NCBI GenBank assembly: GCA_905116865.2 | Contig: CAJHNH020002791.1 | Span: 520,169-584,168 of the forward strand | Direction: 5' to 3' | Length of the DNA stretch: 64,000 nt | Source: Candidula unifasciata | Taxonomy: Eukaryota; Mollusca; Gastropoda; Stylommatophora; Geomitridae | Part shown: in pieces, positions 20,145-31,160 of the stretch | Layout: the number at the start of each line of letters is the position of its first letter | Position numbering within the stretch: position 1 is the first letter of the stretch | The notes under the pieces: model-generated | The model's database searches: none | Seen by the model: only the letters and a program-made list of their open reading frames with translations | Told to the model about the DNA's origin: nothing | Program-made: the position numbers and the translations under genes

Positions 20145-20345
20145 AAGTAAACGGACCCTTTTCCTCGCCTTTCAGGTGTATGGGTATATAGGGCTAGACC
20201 TATATTTTATAGACCAAACGACACTTGGTGGGTGATGTGGTCAGCACCACGCCGACCGCCTTTACTTCCAAGGACTGTACCTGGTACCCACTCGAAGCTG
20301 GGTCGACCTGGGAGCCGAGGTCATTTTAGAAAAAAAGTCCGGCCC
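20145..20345 (-). mobile_element. SINE-A, head missing
   Basis: The minus strand carries the body from 'ggtcgacccagcttcgagtgg' to the pol III-style T-rich end. It is 5'-truncated at 'aaaaaaagtccgg'. Confidence 0.85.
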
Positions 20346-20399
20346 CCAAATATTATAATATACTTCAAATAATATAAAAGGTATGAACACATACACAAA

Positions 20400-20703
20400 G
20401 AGCAACCAAGAGGTTTTGAAAAAGGCGGGAGCCCGAAGATAACTTATCACAGACATCAGAAGGAGACAGTCATAATTTTTCAGCCATGTTATGGAAAGAG
20501 GGAAAATAGAACATGTTGTGACCGCTGGAAAGATCTGTGGAAGAAGGTATAGAGGAAGACAACGAAAGAAGATTCTTGAAAGTCTTGTTGCATGACATGG
20601 AGGTGTGTCGGCACACGAACTGATACATGCTGCAGGAGATCGTGGATTATGGAGAGGCATGATCGCCCACACCAGTCGGCAAGGCACCTGGTGATGATGA
20701 TGA
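20400..20703 (+). pseudogene. RTE-like LINE 3' end
   Basis: Nearly the same segment as 2630-2950 and 35060-35370, ending 'cggcaaggcacctggtgatgatgatg'. Confidence 0.85.
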
Positions 20704-21134
20704 ACACATATCTTTAAACAAAATTTCTAGACTTTGTTTAAAGGGCGCCTCTTAATTTCCATAGAAAATTACTGGTTGTGCTGCTTACTCCTAAAAAAAT
20801 TTTGGGGAAAAAGTGGCTCAGGGGATCTGATCTCCCGGTTTCCAGCGCCTATGACCCCTAGGGTAAGAGGGCAGTGTACAAAAACGTAGAAGTCGCTGTA
20901 GTTTTAATATCATACTCAAATGGTATACCGTTCAAATCCATATCACCCTTTACGCCATCAACGCAGTGTTTGTTAACATTGACCATAGCGCCCAGGTCGA
21001 CCCAGCCTAGAATGGGTACAAAACGATGCCTTTGGAAGTAAAGATGGCAGGAATTATGTTGATCACAGTCGCGATTAGGGTGGAAAAATCTAGAATTATT
21101 TTTTGTGAAGGGGGAGGGGGCGCATTTTCCCTAC
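20704..21134. other. unrecognised stretch with a SINE-A scrap
   Basis: 20990-21080 is a plus-strand SINE-A body scrap ('ccaggtcgacccagcctag'). The rest is not recognised. Confidence 0.45.
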
Positions 21135-21365
21135 ATTAACATGATCATGTGCCCTGTCAGCTGGCCTAGGCGCTCATGCGTCTCCACAGATCACGATCCC
21201 TAGTTGCCTGGAACAGCTCTCTTGATGATATCCCTCCTTGCCATCGTTTCAGTCCATCCAGCATCATCTCTCTTGGTCTGCCTCTATCCCTTTTCCCACT
21301 GATCTTTCCAGTTGTCACAATGTTCTCCAATGTCTCTCTTCTCATTATGTGACCAAAGAACAATG
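21135..21365 (-). pseudogene. RTE-like LINE 3' end
   Basis: The minus strand encodes 'MFFGHIMRRETLENIVTTGKISGKRDRGRPREMMLDGLKRWQGGISSRELFQATRDRDLWRRM', the typical end of these RTE-like proteins. Confidence 0.88.
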
Positions 21366-21699
21366 TTTGTCTATGTTTTCCCTATATAACCTTTGCTAAA
21401 TGTGGCTCAGTTGAAAGACTGAATAAGGCAAAGGTTTTATGGGGAAAATACTAAAGACAAAAATGTTAGGGATTTCCTCACTAACTATCACTGACCACGT
21501 CACCCCTCTGCTGATGACTGGTCTATACACATATAATGTTTAACCAAACCTTTTTTTTTCTCTCGAGATAAACAGGTGCCGGTACTCACCAAAAGACACA
21601 GCAGCGCTGAAAAAAAAAAAACTATGCCCTGAAAAAAAAACCGGTACTGCGTGTCTCTTATAATCCTCCTCCTCTTCTCCCCTTACTCTTCCTCCTCCT

Positions 21700-21937
21700 T
21701 CTTCTTCTTTTTCTTCTTCTTCTTCTTCTTCTTCTTCTTCTTCTTCTTCTTCTTCTTCTTCTTCTTCTTCGTCTTCCTTCTCCTCCTCTTCTTCTTCTTA
21801 CTCTTCTTCTTCTTCTTCTTCTTCTTCTTCTTCTTCTTCTTCTTCTTCTTCTTCTTCTTCTTCTTCTTCTTCTTCTTCTTCTTCTTCTTCTTCTTCTTCT
21901 TCTTCTTCTTCTTCTTTTTCTTCTTTTTCTTCTTCGC
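21700..21937. repeat. (TTC)n microsatellite
   Basis: About 235 bp of TTC with a few CTC interruptions. A SINE-A tail and a minus-strand GAA-tailed element follow. Confidence 0.97.
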
Positions 21938-21944
21938 ATTTACT

Positions 21945-22300
21945 GGTAGTTGGTCTATAGAAATATAGGTCTAGCCCTATATGCCCTATAGCCTACAGGT
22001 GTGAAAATGGTCCTTTACTTTACTTTCTTTACTTTACTTATTTACTGGTTGTAAACTCTGGCTGAAAGCTTTGGCTGTGAGTCCACTTCTGAAGTTTAGT
22101 CTTGTTCCTAAACTTGAATGGAGATCCGTTTTACAGATCTGACTTATGTGTATGCAGACTGTAGGTTCTTCGAAGGTAAACCCAAATTAGTCGACTCTTA
22201 CGATATGCTTGTAAAGGAGGACGTGGGTCTATTCCTGCCTTCCGCATAATCGAGCCATGGAACCCACACTGAGAACCTCTTACAGGGAACAATAGCCTCT
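21945..22300. mobile_element. SINE-A tail followed by minus GAA-tailed retroposon
   Basis: 21945-22022 is the plus-strand 3' end of a SINE-A ('ttggtctatagaaatatagg'). 22030-22290 is a minus-strand GAA-element with 'ctggttgtaaactctgg', 'ttttacagatctgac' and 'gtcgactcttacg', but its hairpin region is deleted. Confidence 0.75.
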
Positions 22301-22315
22301 TATAGGGTAGGGCTC

Positions 22316-22351
22316 ATCATCGTCATCATTATCATCATCATTATCATCATT

Positions 22352-22437
<86 letters not shown>

Positions 22438-22443
22438 TATCAC
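22316..22443. repeat. (ATC)n microsatellite
   Basis: About 128 bp of ATC with ATT and ACC interruptions. On the minus strand it is a (GAT)n tail directly following the LINE end at 22444. Confidence 0.95.
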
Positions 22444-22700
22444 CATGTAGCACGTCCTTTACAGAACGTCGCTCTCATCACAGTCTGCCTGAAAGAAACT
22501 CAGTCTTTCGCCAGTTCACCCGCCTCATGTACTTCCATACTCAAGGAGTCACTTATATTCTGTGACCATCTTCGTGTCGGTCAGCCCCTGCCCCTCCTTC
22601 CTGGTACCATGACTTATGCTATAATTTTTTGCAATTCGACGTGGCGCTTGATATGACCAAAATATTTCAGCTTCCGAGACAGGATGCTGTTTATTAGCCA
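22444..22700 (-). pseudogene. RTE-like LINE 3' end with (GAT)n tail
   Basis: The minus strand encodes 'RKLKYFGHIKRHVELQKII', a stop, 'VPGRRGRG', 'PTRRWSQNISDSLSMEVHEAGELAKD', a stop, then 'VSFRQTVMRAT'. This is the classic C-terminus of an RTE-like element, with stops. Confidence 0.85.
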
Positions 22701-23104
22701 ATCTTCCTTAATGTATTATTCATAACATACATATTATCATATGAATATAACATGCTTATTGATAAAATACATCTGCAGTGTGAAAGACAGGTGTTTAGAA
22801 GGGCCGAATGTAAGACGGGCCTGCGTGCCAAATTTTTAACCCTTTGAAAATAAAGTTCGTTCGTTCGTTCGATCTTTAAAGATGTAAGTATTTCTCCTCT
22901 TCTTTGTCCAAGATATTCTGAGAATCTTTCTATAGCATTTCAGCTCAAAAGCCCCTATTCTCTTTCTTAAGGACTGAGAGATAGCGCTTAAAAAATGGCA
23001 TTAAAATAGTATCAGTTCTGCGTTGTGTTGCATGCCGCCAGAAAAGAGCTAAGGGTCTAGGACAAAAATATCCAAAGCACCAAAAGCGTCAGAATCGTTC
23101 TTTC
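22701..23104. other. LINE tail scrap and unrecognised sequence
   Basis: 22795-22878 ends 'aataaagttcgttcgttcgttcg'. The opposite strand of 63170-63240 shares the 'gggcctgcgtgcc' piece. This is probably another LINE 3' end with a (GTTC)n tail. Confidence 0.5.
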
Positions 23105-23345
23105 CTTTCTTGTTGGTGAACCGCTGATGAGTAGCGGCTACAGCTCGCCAGTGGATCCAAATTGGTCGTGGGTTCAAATCCTAGGTCGATCCTGCCTTAA
23201 ATGAATACGAGGTAAAGTCCTAGGAAGTAAAGGCGGACAGCTTGGTGTTGACCAGATTACCCACCAAGTGCCGATTGGTCTAAAAAATATAGACCTAACA
23301 CTATATTCCCAATACGATTAAAGGCGTAGAAGAGGGTATTTTTTA
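23105..23345 (+). mobile_element. SINE-A with a variant head
   Basis: The head 'gagtagcggctacagctcgcc' and B box 'gggttcaaatcc' differ from the usual SINE-A head. The body and tail are the standard ones. Confidence 0.8.
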
Positions 23346-23626
23346 TTTTACTTTCTTTCTTACACACATCTTTACACTCACCAGTGGCATCCAGAAGTAC
23401 ACTTTCTCTCTAGTCAACAAATATTTGGGTCGACTGCTTTCCCCAACAAATACAATCCACTTAGCGTTTCTAACACAAAAATCCACCACATTCTAGGCAT
23501 GCACAGCAAAATAATGTTGAATACGCGAATTTGCTACAGTGTTTTTATCACTAGTGTCCCACCCCTTCCTGCTATTCCAAGCGTAAACTGTCCTTGTGAC
23601 ACCAAACAGTCGCACAGAAGCCGCAG

Positions 23627-23634
23627 TCTATAAG
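23627..23634. repeat. left 8-bp target-site duplication
   Basis: 'tctataag', matching 'actataag' at 24958-24965 in seven of eight positions. Confidence 0.85.
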
Positions 23635-24957
23635 CAGGGTTGCCAGATTAAAAAAAAAAACACCCGTCATTATAAGCCAAACTACTACCCAAATTACGCC
23701 AGAAAAAAAGCCAAACAAAAGGTAACATGGTACTCACTTTACATCAAAAGCTCTACATTGAATTCCTGAATGTCATCCACACTGGAACAAGTGGTAGAAA
23801 CAGCGTAAACTTTTTCAGCCTTAAGTGCAGGCGAAATAATAAAATGCATGAATATTTAGTTGTATGCAACTGTGTGTATTCAATGTACTCCCCCGGCCAT
23901 GCGCTATCATGATTTCACTTAGATAGCGTATTGCACAATGGCAGGTTATGCTTACAGCAGTTTGCAACTCTGCTGCCTTAACTTTATCATTACTTTGCCC
24001 AGCAGTCATTGCTGTAATAAACTGTGAATGGCTTTCCGAAGAAGTTTTAAACTCCCTTTTTTTATTAATTTTTTTTTAAATTTATTTTTCATGATTTGAT
24101 ATGCTACTTATTCTTGGTGCAACAGTGCACTGACAGTTTACAATATGCAGCCTTTAATTCGTCTGAAACCCTTTTGAGCCATGGGTATGTTTTCTCAAAG
24201 TTACTATTATACATGCGACTACTGTCGTAATATGCTTTCCATTTTCTTTGGATAACATGGCCATTGGTAAAAGTAATGAAATCTGTCAGAGTTAGAACTA
24301 GGTCTATATCCTCTCTACTTTCTATTTTCATGCAGTTTCTGAACAGTCTGAATCACTAGGTGTCAGTGCAGGTTTTGGTTTTATATGGCGCATTTATTCT
24401 AGTAAATTAAAATTTTCTCTGAGTAAACTCTCACACCAGCACAGTTAAGTCTTCTCCGTGCTGCATGTAGTGTGAACGTGCGATTGTTTATCCATGACCT
24501 GCTTTATTATAGTTACATTACAGACGGTCTTGGTTTAGCGCAATCACGGTCCGTTTAGGAAGACATCATATTCATTCACAGATTCGCATACATTAAAAGA
24601 TGGCGCGAATCTCCTTCAGTCCTTTTACCAGCTGAGTTGAGTTGAGTCAAGAACTGACATCACAGTGCTCGGGGCATTCCCATGCCTGCTCCGTCCTCAT
24701 CTTCAACAGCCAGCGCAAAGTTCCAATTACCAGCCGTACCAGGACATAACGACAAAGACAAACTTGAATAAAGATGTTAACTGCAGGCCTAAATTGCTTT
24801 TAGTGAATTAGCGAGTTTGTCGCGGAGGAACCGCATATCTTGTTTAGAAAAGCAAGGGAAAATCAAAATACGCCAGCTCATTAGCTTAAGCCACCACAAT
24901 TTAAAATACGCCAGATTTGTGTAATCTGGCGTCAAAAAAGGAAATATGGCAACCCTG
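23635..24957 (-). mobile_element. decayed hAT element with a BED-like remnant
   Basis: The ends 'cagggttgccagatta' and, read inward on the minus strand, 'cagggttgccatattt' form CAGGG-type terminal inverted repeats with 8-bp flanking duplications. The internal minus ORF at 24331-24104 contains 'YPWLKRVSDELKAAYCKL', which resembles the W..(C)..C start of the zinc-finger region of hAT-like transposases. No catalytic core was seen. A scrap of the RNase H LINE 3' end (24644-24745, minus) is nested inside. Confidence 0.78.
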
Positions 24958-25305
24958 ACTATAAGTATGTGAGGCGATTTCTGATTGAAATTGTTATAAC
25001 TATCCCACAGAGTAACATTGGAGACGCTAGTGGCTATATAGGTCACAGCCTGAATAAATATGGAGAACTTTAGATTCACTTTATTTGAAGTCGCATTGTG
25101 ATAAAAATATTTGACACCACACAAAAAAGGGCATAGTTCACACAATGCTGTCTTTCAAGCAGAATTTTTATTGCTGACGTGTCTTTTTTAAATTGTAAGA
25201 GCTCGGTTTTTCCTAGGAAATCAACACTAATAACAAGAAGGACTAGATGCAGGAATCTATAGTTTTGACTTGATGTTGAAAAATAAAAAGAAAAACGGGG
25301 ACTCA
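24958..25305. other. unrecognised AT-rich stretch
   Basis: No motif found on either strand. Confidence 0.3.
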
Positions 25306-28160
25306 TCAAAGTAACCTGAGGGTCTTCCTTATAGCTGAGTCTGTTTTTTTTTTATGGGCGGTTTTCGTTTCTATCTTTTTGTGGCGTGTTGGTCCGCCTG
25401 GCTGTCCTTGGTTGGTGCATGGATGCGACCGGTTATTGTGCTGATTCTGTTGTTTTTGCTGGTGGTCAGACACGCTGTCAGTTATTGTACCAAGGCTGTA
25501 TCCTGGTTCACCTCCCCGAAGCAAAAGAGGTCTTCACTTTGCGCCCTTCACACGGCCCTTTTCAGGGCCCCACATTTAAGTTCTTTTGGAGCTTTTATTT
25601 TTTCGCAATATACATTTGTATTTGCGTTAGCTGTGCCAGATTTTTTTTAAAGACCTAATTCTGTTTTTTTTTTAGTGTGGCTCAAATTCAGTCTTTTGGC
25701 TTTTTTTTTCTTCAAAATCGTGTGTGTTCAGTGTAGTGATTGCATGCTTCGCTTTGTGGGTATTTGTGTCTTTTTAAAAATGATGCCGTTTGTGTGAATT
25801 GTGTGTTTGTGCAAAAAAAAATTTTCATACATGGACATTGTGCACAGCATAAATATAGAGGTAGAGGTATTGTAATACAGAGAAAAAAAAACTGGACGGC
25901 TTGAAACGCTGCGAAGGACATAAAGTGAGGTCGAAGGACTGAGAGAAACGGATAGCTTGCTAGGTAAGGGAAGAAGGAAATCACGTCTGGGTGACCCTGC
26001 CACAGTCTTGTGGATGGACTTCTGGTGTCGATTCTCTCGTCTGTTCTTCTCGCGTTAGTATGCCGCCCCACCTTTGGTTCTGCTGATAAACTGCTTCACC
26101 AATTTTTGTACGGGTGGGTTGCAGTTCACGTGGAGGCAGGCCGAGATCGACATTGGTTGTTTCGTTTTTTTAAAGTGGGTTTTTAGGTCAGCTCTGTGAA
26201 CTTTGAATCTGTCACAGGTGAGCAGGTAGTGGCCCACTTTGTTCAGCTCCAAACATTCTGTGCACATGGGGCTGCTGGATTTGTCTTTCCAGTAGCCCAG
26301 TCTAAGTCTCCATAGGTAGTTGACTGTGGAGATCTTTGTTGGTTCCCTAGCTTGCGCCTTGGTGCTGGGTTTTTTAAGTAGCCTGAAGGCATGCCTGCCT
26401 TGTTTGCTGGTCGACCACCTATGGATCCATTCTGTGTTGGTTTTTCTAGCAATCAGGGCCTTACACTCGTGCCTGCAGTCGAAAAAGACCGGGCTCACGA
26501 GCCCTTTTTTAGCTGCTTGGTCTGCCCGTTCATTGCCGGGGATACCTTTGTGGGCCGGTATCCAGCATAAGATGGTGGGGCAGCCCAAGTCGCTAAGTCT
26601 GGTTGTAGCCGCCAGGATCTTTTCTATAATGTTTGGCCGGCTGCTTTTGCCGATTGATTTGAGCGCCAGTACAGCCGCCAGCGAGGATGCATATCTTAGC
26701 AGGGAGGTCGACGATCGTCACCTCGAGGGCCTTCAGGATAGCTATCAGTTCCGCGGTGTAAACCGCTGTGTTATCTGGGAGCCGAAGGCTTATTACTGTA
26801 TTGCGGTCCGCGATGACGACCCCCGACCCGGCCTCCCCGTTTTCGTTTTTGGATCCGTCCATGTAGGCTGCCAGGGCATCTGTTGAGATTGAGTTGATGT
26901 GGGCCTCTGCAACTCTCCTGACTTCGCTGGGATCTGCGTTCTTAAGCGCTTGTTTGGTTAGACTGGTGTCAGTCGTAGGTAGTACAGTCTGCCACGGCGG
27001 CAGTGTCCGTTTGAACGTTTTACAGTTATTGATTACGTCTGCCACCTCGTGGGATTGTAGCTGCCTGGCGACTAGCCATGCAGTTGGTTTTTTGAAAAGT
27101 TTGGATGGGTTTCGAAGTCTCTTCCCAGGGGTTCCGATTGGGTTGGAGGGCCCTGGTAGCTGGGTGGTCGGGGTCGCGGCTTACCTTGGTCCAGTAGTTA
27201 AGCGCCAATTGTCGCCGTCTTAGCTGAAGGGGGACAATTCCTAGGGCGACCTCCATCGCCTCCCTGCAGGCCCCTCTCCCCAATCCAAAGATTGTGGTGA
27301 GTGCTTGGCCTTGGACTCCGTCTAGTTTCTGTAGGATGTTCTGGCTCGCTGCCCCGTAGACTGTGGAGCCGTAGTCTATATTCCCCCCTTATGAAGGCTT
27401 TGTAGAACATAGTCATGGTGCTGGTGTGGGCGCCCCATCCGGTCCCTTTGATGATCCTCAACATGTTGAGGTACTGTTTACAGCGTGAAGCGGTGGTCTC
27501 TACGTGTTTGTTCCAGCTCAATTGTTGGTCCAGCACCATGTCTAGGAACTTAGTGTGCGGCTTTCTTTGGACTGTGCGGCCGTTGATGGTGATGCGGCTT
27601 TCTTTGGACTGTGCGGCCGTTGATGGTGATGCGGCTTTCTTTGGACTGTGCGGCCGTTGATGGTGATGCGGCTTTCTTTGGACTGTGCGGCCGTTGATGG
27701 TGATGCGGCTTTCTTTGAACTGTGCGGCCGTTGATTGTGATGCGGCTTTCTTTGAAAAGTGCGGCCGTTGGTGGTGATGCGGCTTTCTTTGGACTGTGCG
27801 GCCGTTGATGGTGATGCGGCTTTCTTTGATATGGTGATGCGGCTTTCTTTGGACTGTGCGGCCGTTGATAGTGATGCGGCTTTCGTCGGGGTTATAACTT
27901 CTGACTCTTTTGTGGTTGAAAATCATCATGACCGACTTGGCCACGTTGATCTGAAACCCCCATTTCGTCATCCAGTCTGTTATGTTGAGGATTTCTCTCT
28001 GCAGCGTGTTGCGGGTGTTTCTAGTGCCTGTGTTACTATAATACAGGGCACTGTCATCGGCAAATTGGGATAGTTGAAACACGACCTGCTCCAGCTGACT
28101 AAAGCCGGTCTTGGTTGAACCATGGCCAAACTTTAGTACAGGCCTAGCTACTGACGTCAT
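25306..28160 (-). pseudogene. RT/RNase H LINE, 5'-truncated
   Basis: Minus-strand non-LTR element. From 28160 down: an RT catalytic segment ('LSQFADDSALYYSN'), 'WMTKWGFQINVAKSVMMIFNHKR', the expanded 'SRITINGRTVQRKPH' region, 'TKFLDMVLDQQLSWNKHV' and 'MTMFYKAFIRGEYRL'. Then in other frames come an RNase H domain ('AYMDGSKNENGEAGSGVV', 'YTAELIAILKALE', 'LCWIPAHKGIPGNERADQAAKKG') and a C-terminal zinc-knuckle-like 'CTECLELNKVGHYLLTCDRF'. At least three frameshifts separate the blocks. About 0.7 kb of 3' sequence down to 25306 is probably its UTR. It belongs to the RNase H-bearing I/Jockey-type group. The exact clade cannot be told from the sequence alone. Confidence 0.88.
27556..27890. repeat. 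37-bp minisatellite inside the RT ORF
   Basis: About nine copies of a 37-bp unit ('ggactgtgcggccgttgatg' core), one of them internally deleted near 27825. Because 37 is not a multiple of three, successive units are read in different frames on the minus strand: 'SRITINGRTVQRKPH', then 'HQRPHSPKKAAS', then 'PSTAAQSKE', and so on. The ORF remains open throughout and returns to the ancestral frame at 'TKFLDMVLD'. Confidence 0.95.
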
Positions 28161-28293
28161 CAGCGGGACGTGACGTCACCGCCGCTGGCTAACGTTATGT
28201 TACTTTTTCACTCAGACAGTACCTGTTTTTTTTTTTGTTTTGTTCCCGGCCGTCCCCTGAGTACTAGCCCACAAAAAGTATAGCAGTAAGCTC

Positions 28294-28488
28294 ATGGCTA
28301 TTCAACAGTCAGCCCGCGGACCAAATTTGGCCCGCTGAGGCCTAGCGAGTGGCCCGCGGATCACTGCTGGTTGCAATGAAATAATGGTTTTTCTAAGCTG
28401 GGACTCGGACTGCTGGCCTATAACGATCCCTAATTTCACAATGTTGGCTTCTGAGTAAACTTAAATTGACTTAGTTGAACAGCCCTGG
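28294..28488. mobile_element. probable short hAT-type MITE
   Basis: The ends 'catggctattcaac' and, read inward on the minus strand, 'cagggctgttcaac' match at 12 of 14 bases and resemble the ends of the hAT at 14600. The inside has the 'cccgcggaccaaatttggcc' sequence. No target-site duplication can be seen. Confidence 0.5.
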
Positions 28489-28492
28489 ATAT

Positions 28493-28825
28493 AGAATAAG
28501 ACATAGAAACAAAGCAAAACAGAAACTACTGACATATTCACAATATGACACAGAAACAGAAAGCAAAACAGAAACTACTCACATATTCACAATATGACAT
28601 ATAAACTAAAAGCACAACAGAAACTACTCATATATTCACAATGTGACATAGAAACTAAAAGCAGAACAGAAACTACTTGCATATTCACAATATGACATAG
28701 AAACAGAAAGCACAACAGAAACTACTCACATATTCACAATATGACATAGAAACAGAAAGCACAACAGAAACTACTTACATATTCACAATATGACACAGAA
28801 ACTAAAAGCACAACAGAAACTACTT
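28493..28825. repeat. 49-bp tandem repeat, about 6.8 copies
   Basis: Unit 'cagaaactactcacatattc' plus 'acaatatgacatagaaacag' and so on. On the minus strand each unit boundary reads ATGTAAGTAGT or ATGTGAGTAGT, which resembles a 5' splice site. The right edge joins 'CATG|GTAAGTAG'. Confidence 0.93.
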
Positions 28826-28870
28826 ACCATGTAGCTGTCCAAATTGAAGTTACATAATCCATGAAATCCA

Positions 28871-31160
28871 TTACTGGGTGAATTTGGCCAGTTTTCTTTT
28901 CTTAGATGATTTATCCAGCAAGGATGCGTCGGTTTTGATTTTGCGATAGTTGTTCAGCGCTTTGGAAGCAATGTTTATTTTAGAACAACCCTCAGCACAG
29001 ACACCACCTATTTCATCCTTAAAATATGTGTGTAAACTGCATGAAACAATATGCTTAAGCAATTTTTTGTGATGTTTGCAGGCTAGAAATTGTGTTTCCA
29101 ACTCAGCTGATATAAGCTTCTGCATAGCTGCATATGTTACAAAGGTTGATAACATTATAAATTTTGAAGGGTATTTCAAATCTCCACGGTCAAGCAGCTG
29201 TATATAGTCTGTTGACATTGCACCTGAGTCAACATCATTTGATAATGGCCTGTCCATCTGCAATAAAGTCTTGCAGGCAGCACACCTAATTTTTTTGTTC
29301 AGCTTACTTGAGACAAATCCAGCAATATACACCAGTGACTCCTTTGAACCTTCCGAAATCAATAATTCACAGTCATTTGGGTTTATTTGAAGAAAAAAAA
29401 AACCTTGTTCACGTCCAGCTGAACAGCATCAGTCATTATGTCATCCCCATTTTCCTCTTCTTTGCTGCTAAGAAACTCTGAGAGGTCACGGATAGGAAAA
29501 TCTCCATAAGTTGATGAGGACATACTTAACAGTGAGTAAACTTTAAGTTTCTTTTCTGCTTCTAAAACTTGCTGCACAGATATTAGGTAGTTTGCTCCTG
29601 ACAACTGCCGATATTCACCAAACCGAGCTTCTAAGTTGTCAGTCTGTAACTTTCCAAGAAGTATAAAACTGGCTTCTGTGGTTGCAAATAGATATTTGAT
29701 TAGAGAAAGCACTGCGGTCACTGTATGCAGCAGTGCACTGTGTGTTTCCTTGGTCAGTTTTCCTTGACAGCCAGTCAGCTTGTCCCACTTTCTTAGCCAT
29801 TCAGCAAACTGTTCAAGATAATGCACTTGTTCATTATCATTTGACAATACAGAATTTGAGAATGAGTTCAGTGTCTTTTTACCTACAAATTTACTTTTCA
29901 CATTAACAATATGCCACCGTCTAAGGATGGCTTCAATAAAATCTGCTGTTTCATTACTGCCTAATAGACGCAGAGCAGCAACATTGTATTCATTAAAAAT
30001 TGCCAAAGCAAGAGGAACATTCTGTCTGTCCGTGCTGGAGGGATAGATGGCTTTGTGGGAAAGTTTAGGTGCCAGTTTTGCAATATTCTTTTGCTCACTA
30101 TGATACAGTTTCTTTAAATGAGAAAAGTTAGCTTCTGCAGCTCTATCAGTATCACAGGCGTTTAGCATTTGTCCAGTTATTAAAGGATAAGTAAATGTCT
30201 GGTTTGTGTCCTTCTGGTTGATCCAGTTCCTCCACATGCATTTTAGCAAGTGCACAGAATCATGCTGTAAAAATATTTTTTTTATTAGCAAAACCTGGGT
30301 TCTCAATAAAAGTTTGGCTTGGTTTCAGGAGATCACTGTAAACTCTGCGATTGACAGCACTATTATCTGCAATTACAGCAACTACTGTGAAACCACACTC
30401 CTGTACAAAGTGGATACAGTGGAGTAATTTTAAACGTAGATCCTGAGATGTCATTCTGTTCACAGGTGAAAGTTCTATAATTTCCTGGTACCTCCCAAAA
30501 ACTGAAGATATGAGGAAAGCCTGCACTATTGTTGCTGCTTCTTTTGCATTGTCTGCATTGCCAAATATTCCATCTGAACCACTACAATCTTTTCTAGCTC
30601 TGTCAGTTTGTCTTGTTTCAATTTCAAGTACTGTGAAATGCTGCCAGTATGAGTAGACAATGACAACTGTGAAGTTAAATTGTGCAGTGTTCTTTGATGA
30701 GGCAGGCACAACATACGAGATTTTCTTATAAACCGGTAGCATGCTGGAGGTTTAATGAACAGCATGAAAGCGAAACATAATGTGCTACAACTGTAACGCC
30801 TTCTGTTTTTTAACACGGTTAAAAGTTGCAGCTGCTCTGTAAGAAAGTTTACTTGTGTGTCAGTTACTTCATCAGCTGTCCCATTAGGAGTCCACTGTTG
30901 CTCTGCAGCACTCTTCAAAATACTTTCTGCTTCTTCCACTAAATCTGTGAAGCTATTTTGGCTTTGAATTTTACTATAATCCCAGGCATTGTAATGAATT
31001 ACAAGATTTTCAAGCTGTGACCATCTCACAAGTTTATTGTTGTCTACAATCCATTTAAGGTCTTTGTCTTTAACTTTTTTATTTTGAACAAAGACTTGCA
31101 TAGTCATATCACGTAACACCTTTATGCTGACACCTATGGATGGTGCAGAGTCTGACTGTA
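28871..31160 (-). pseudogene. P-element-type transposase relic
   Basis: Minus-strand ORF pieces in alternating frames (31119-30526, 30742-30260, 30306-29383, 29362-28871) follow the P-element transposase order. They show 'SPACYRF'-like 'KPPACYRFIRKSRMLCLPHQRTL', then 'LKLKQDKLTELEKIVV', 'AFLISSVFGRYQEIIELSPV', 'VVAVIADNSAVNRRVY' and 'HDSVHLLKCMWRNWINQKDTNQTFTYP'. Next come 'QTDNLEARFGEYRQLSGANYLISVQQVLEAEKKLKVYSLL' and a C-terminal 'IAGFVSSKLNKKIRCAACK'. At least three frameshifts break it, one close to the first catalytic Asp region. The N-terminal THAP DNA-binding domain was not found. This family includes Drosophila P and the domesticated THAP9. Confidence 0.9.

Noticed and set aside
24104..24331. 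Functional hAT transposase
   Set aside because: Only a zinc-finger-like remnant is present. No catalytic domain follows.
28294..28488. hAT MITE with TSD
   Set aside because: The ends look right but no flanking duplication was found, so the entry is kept only at low confidence.
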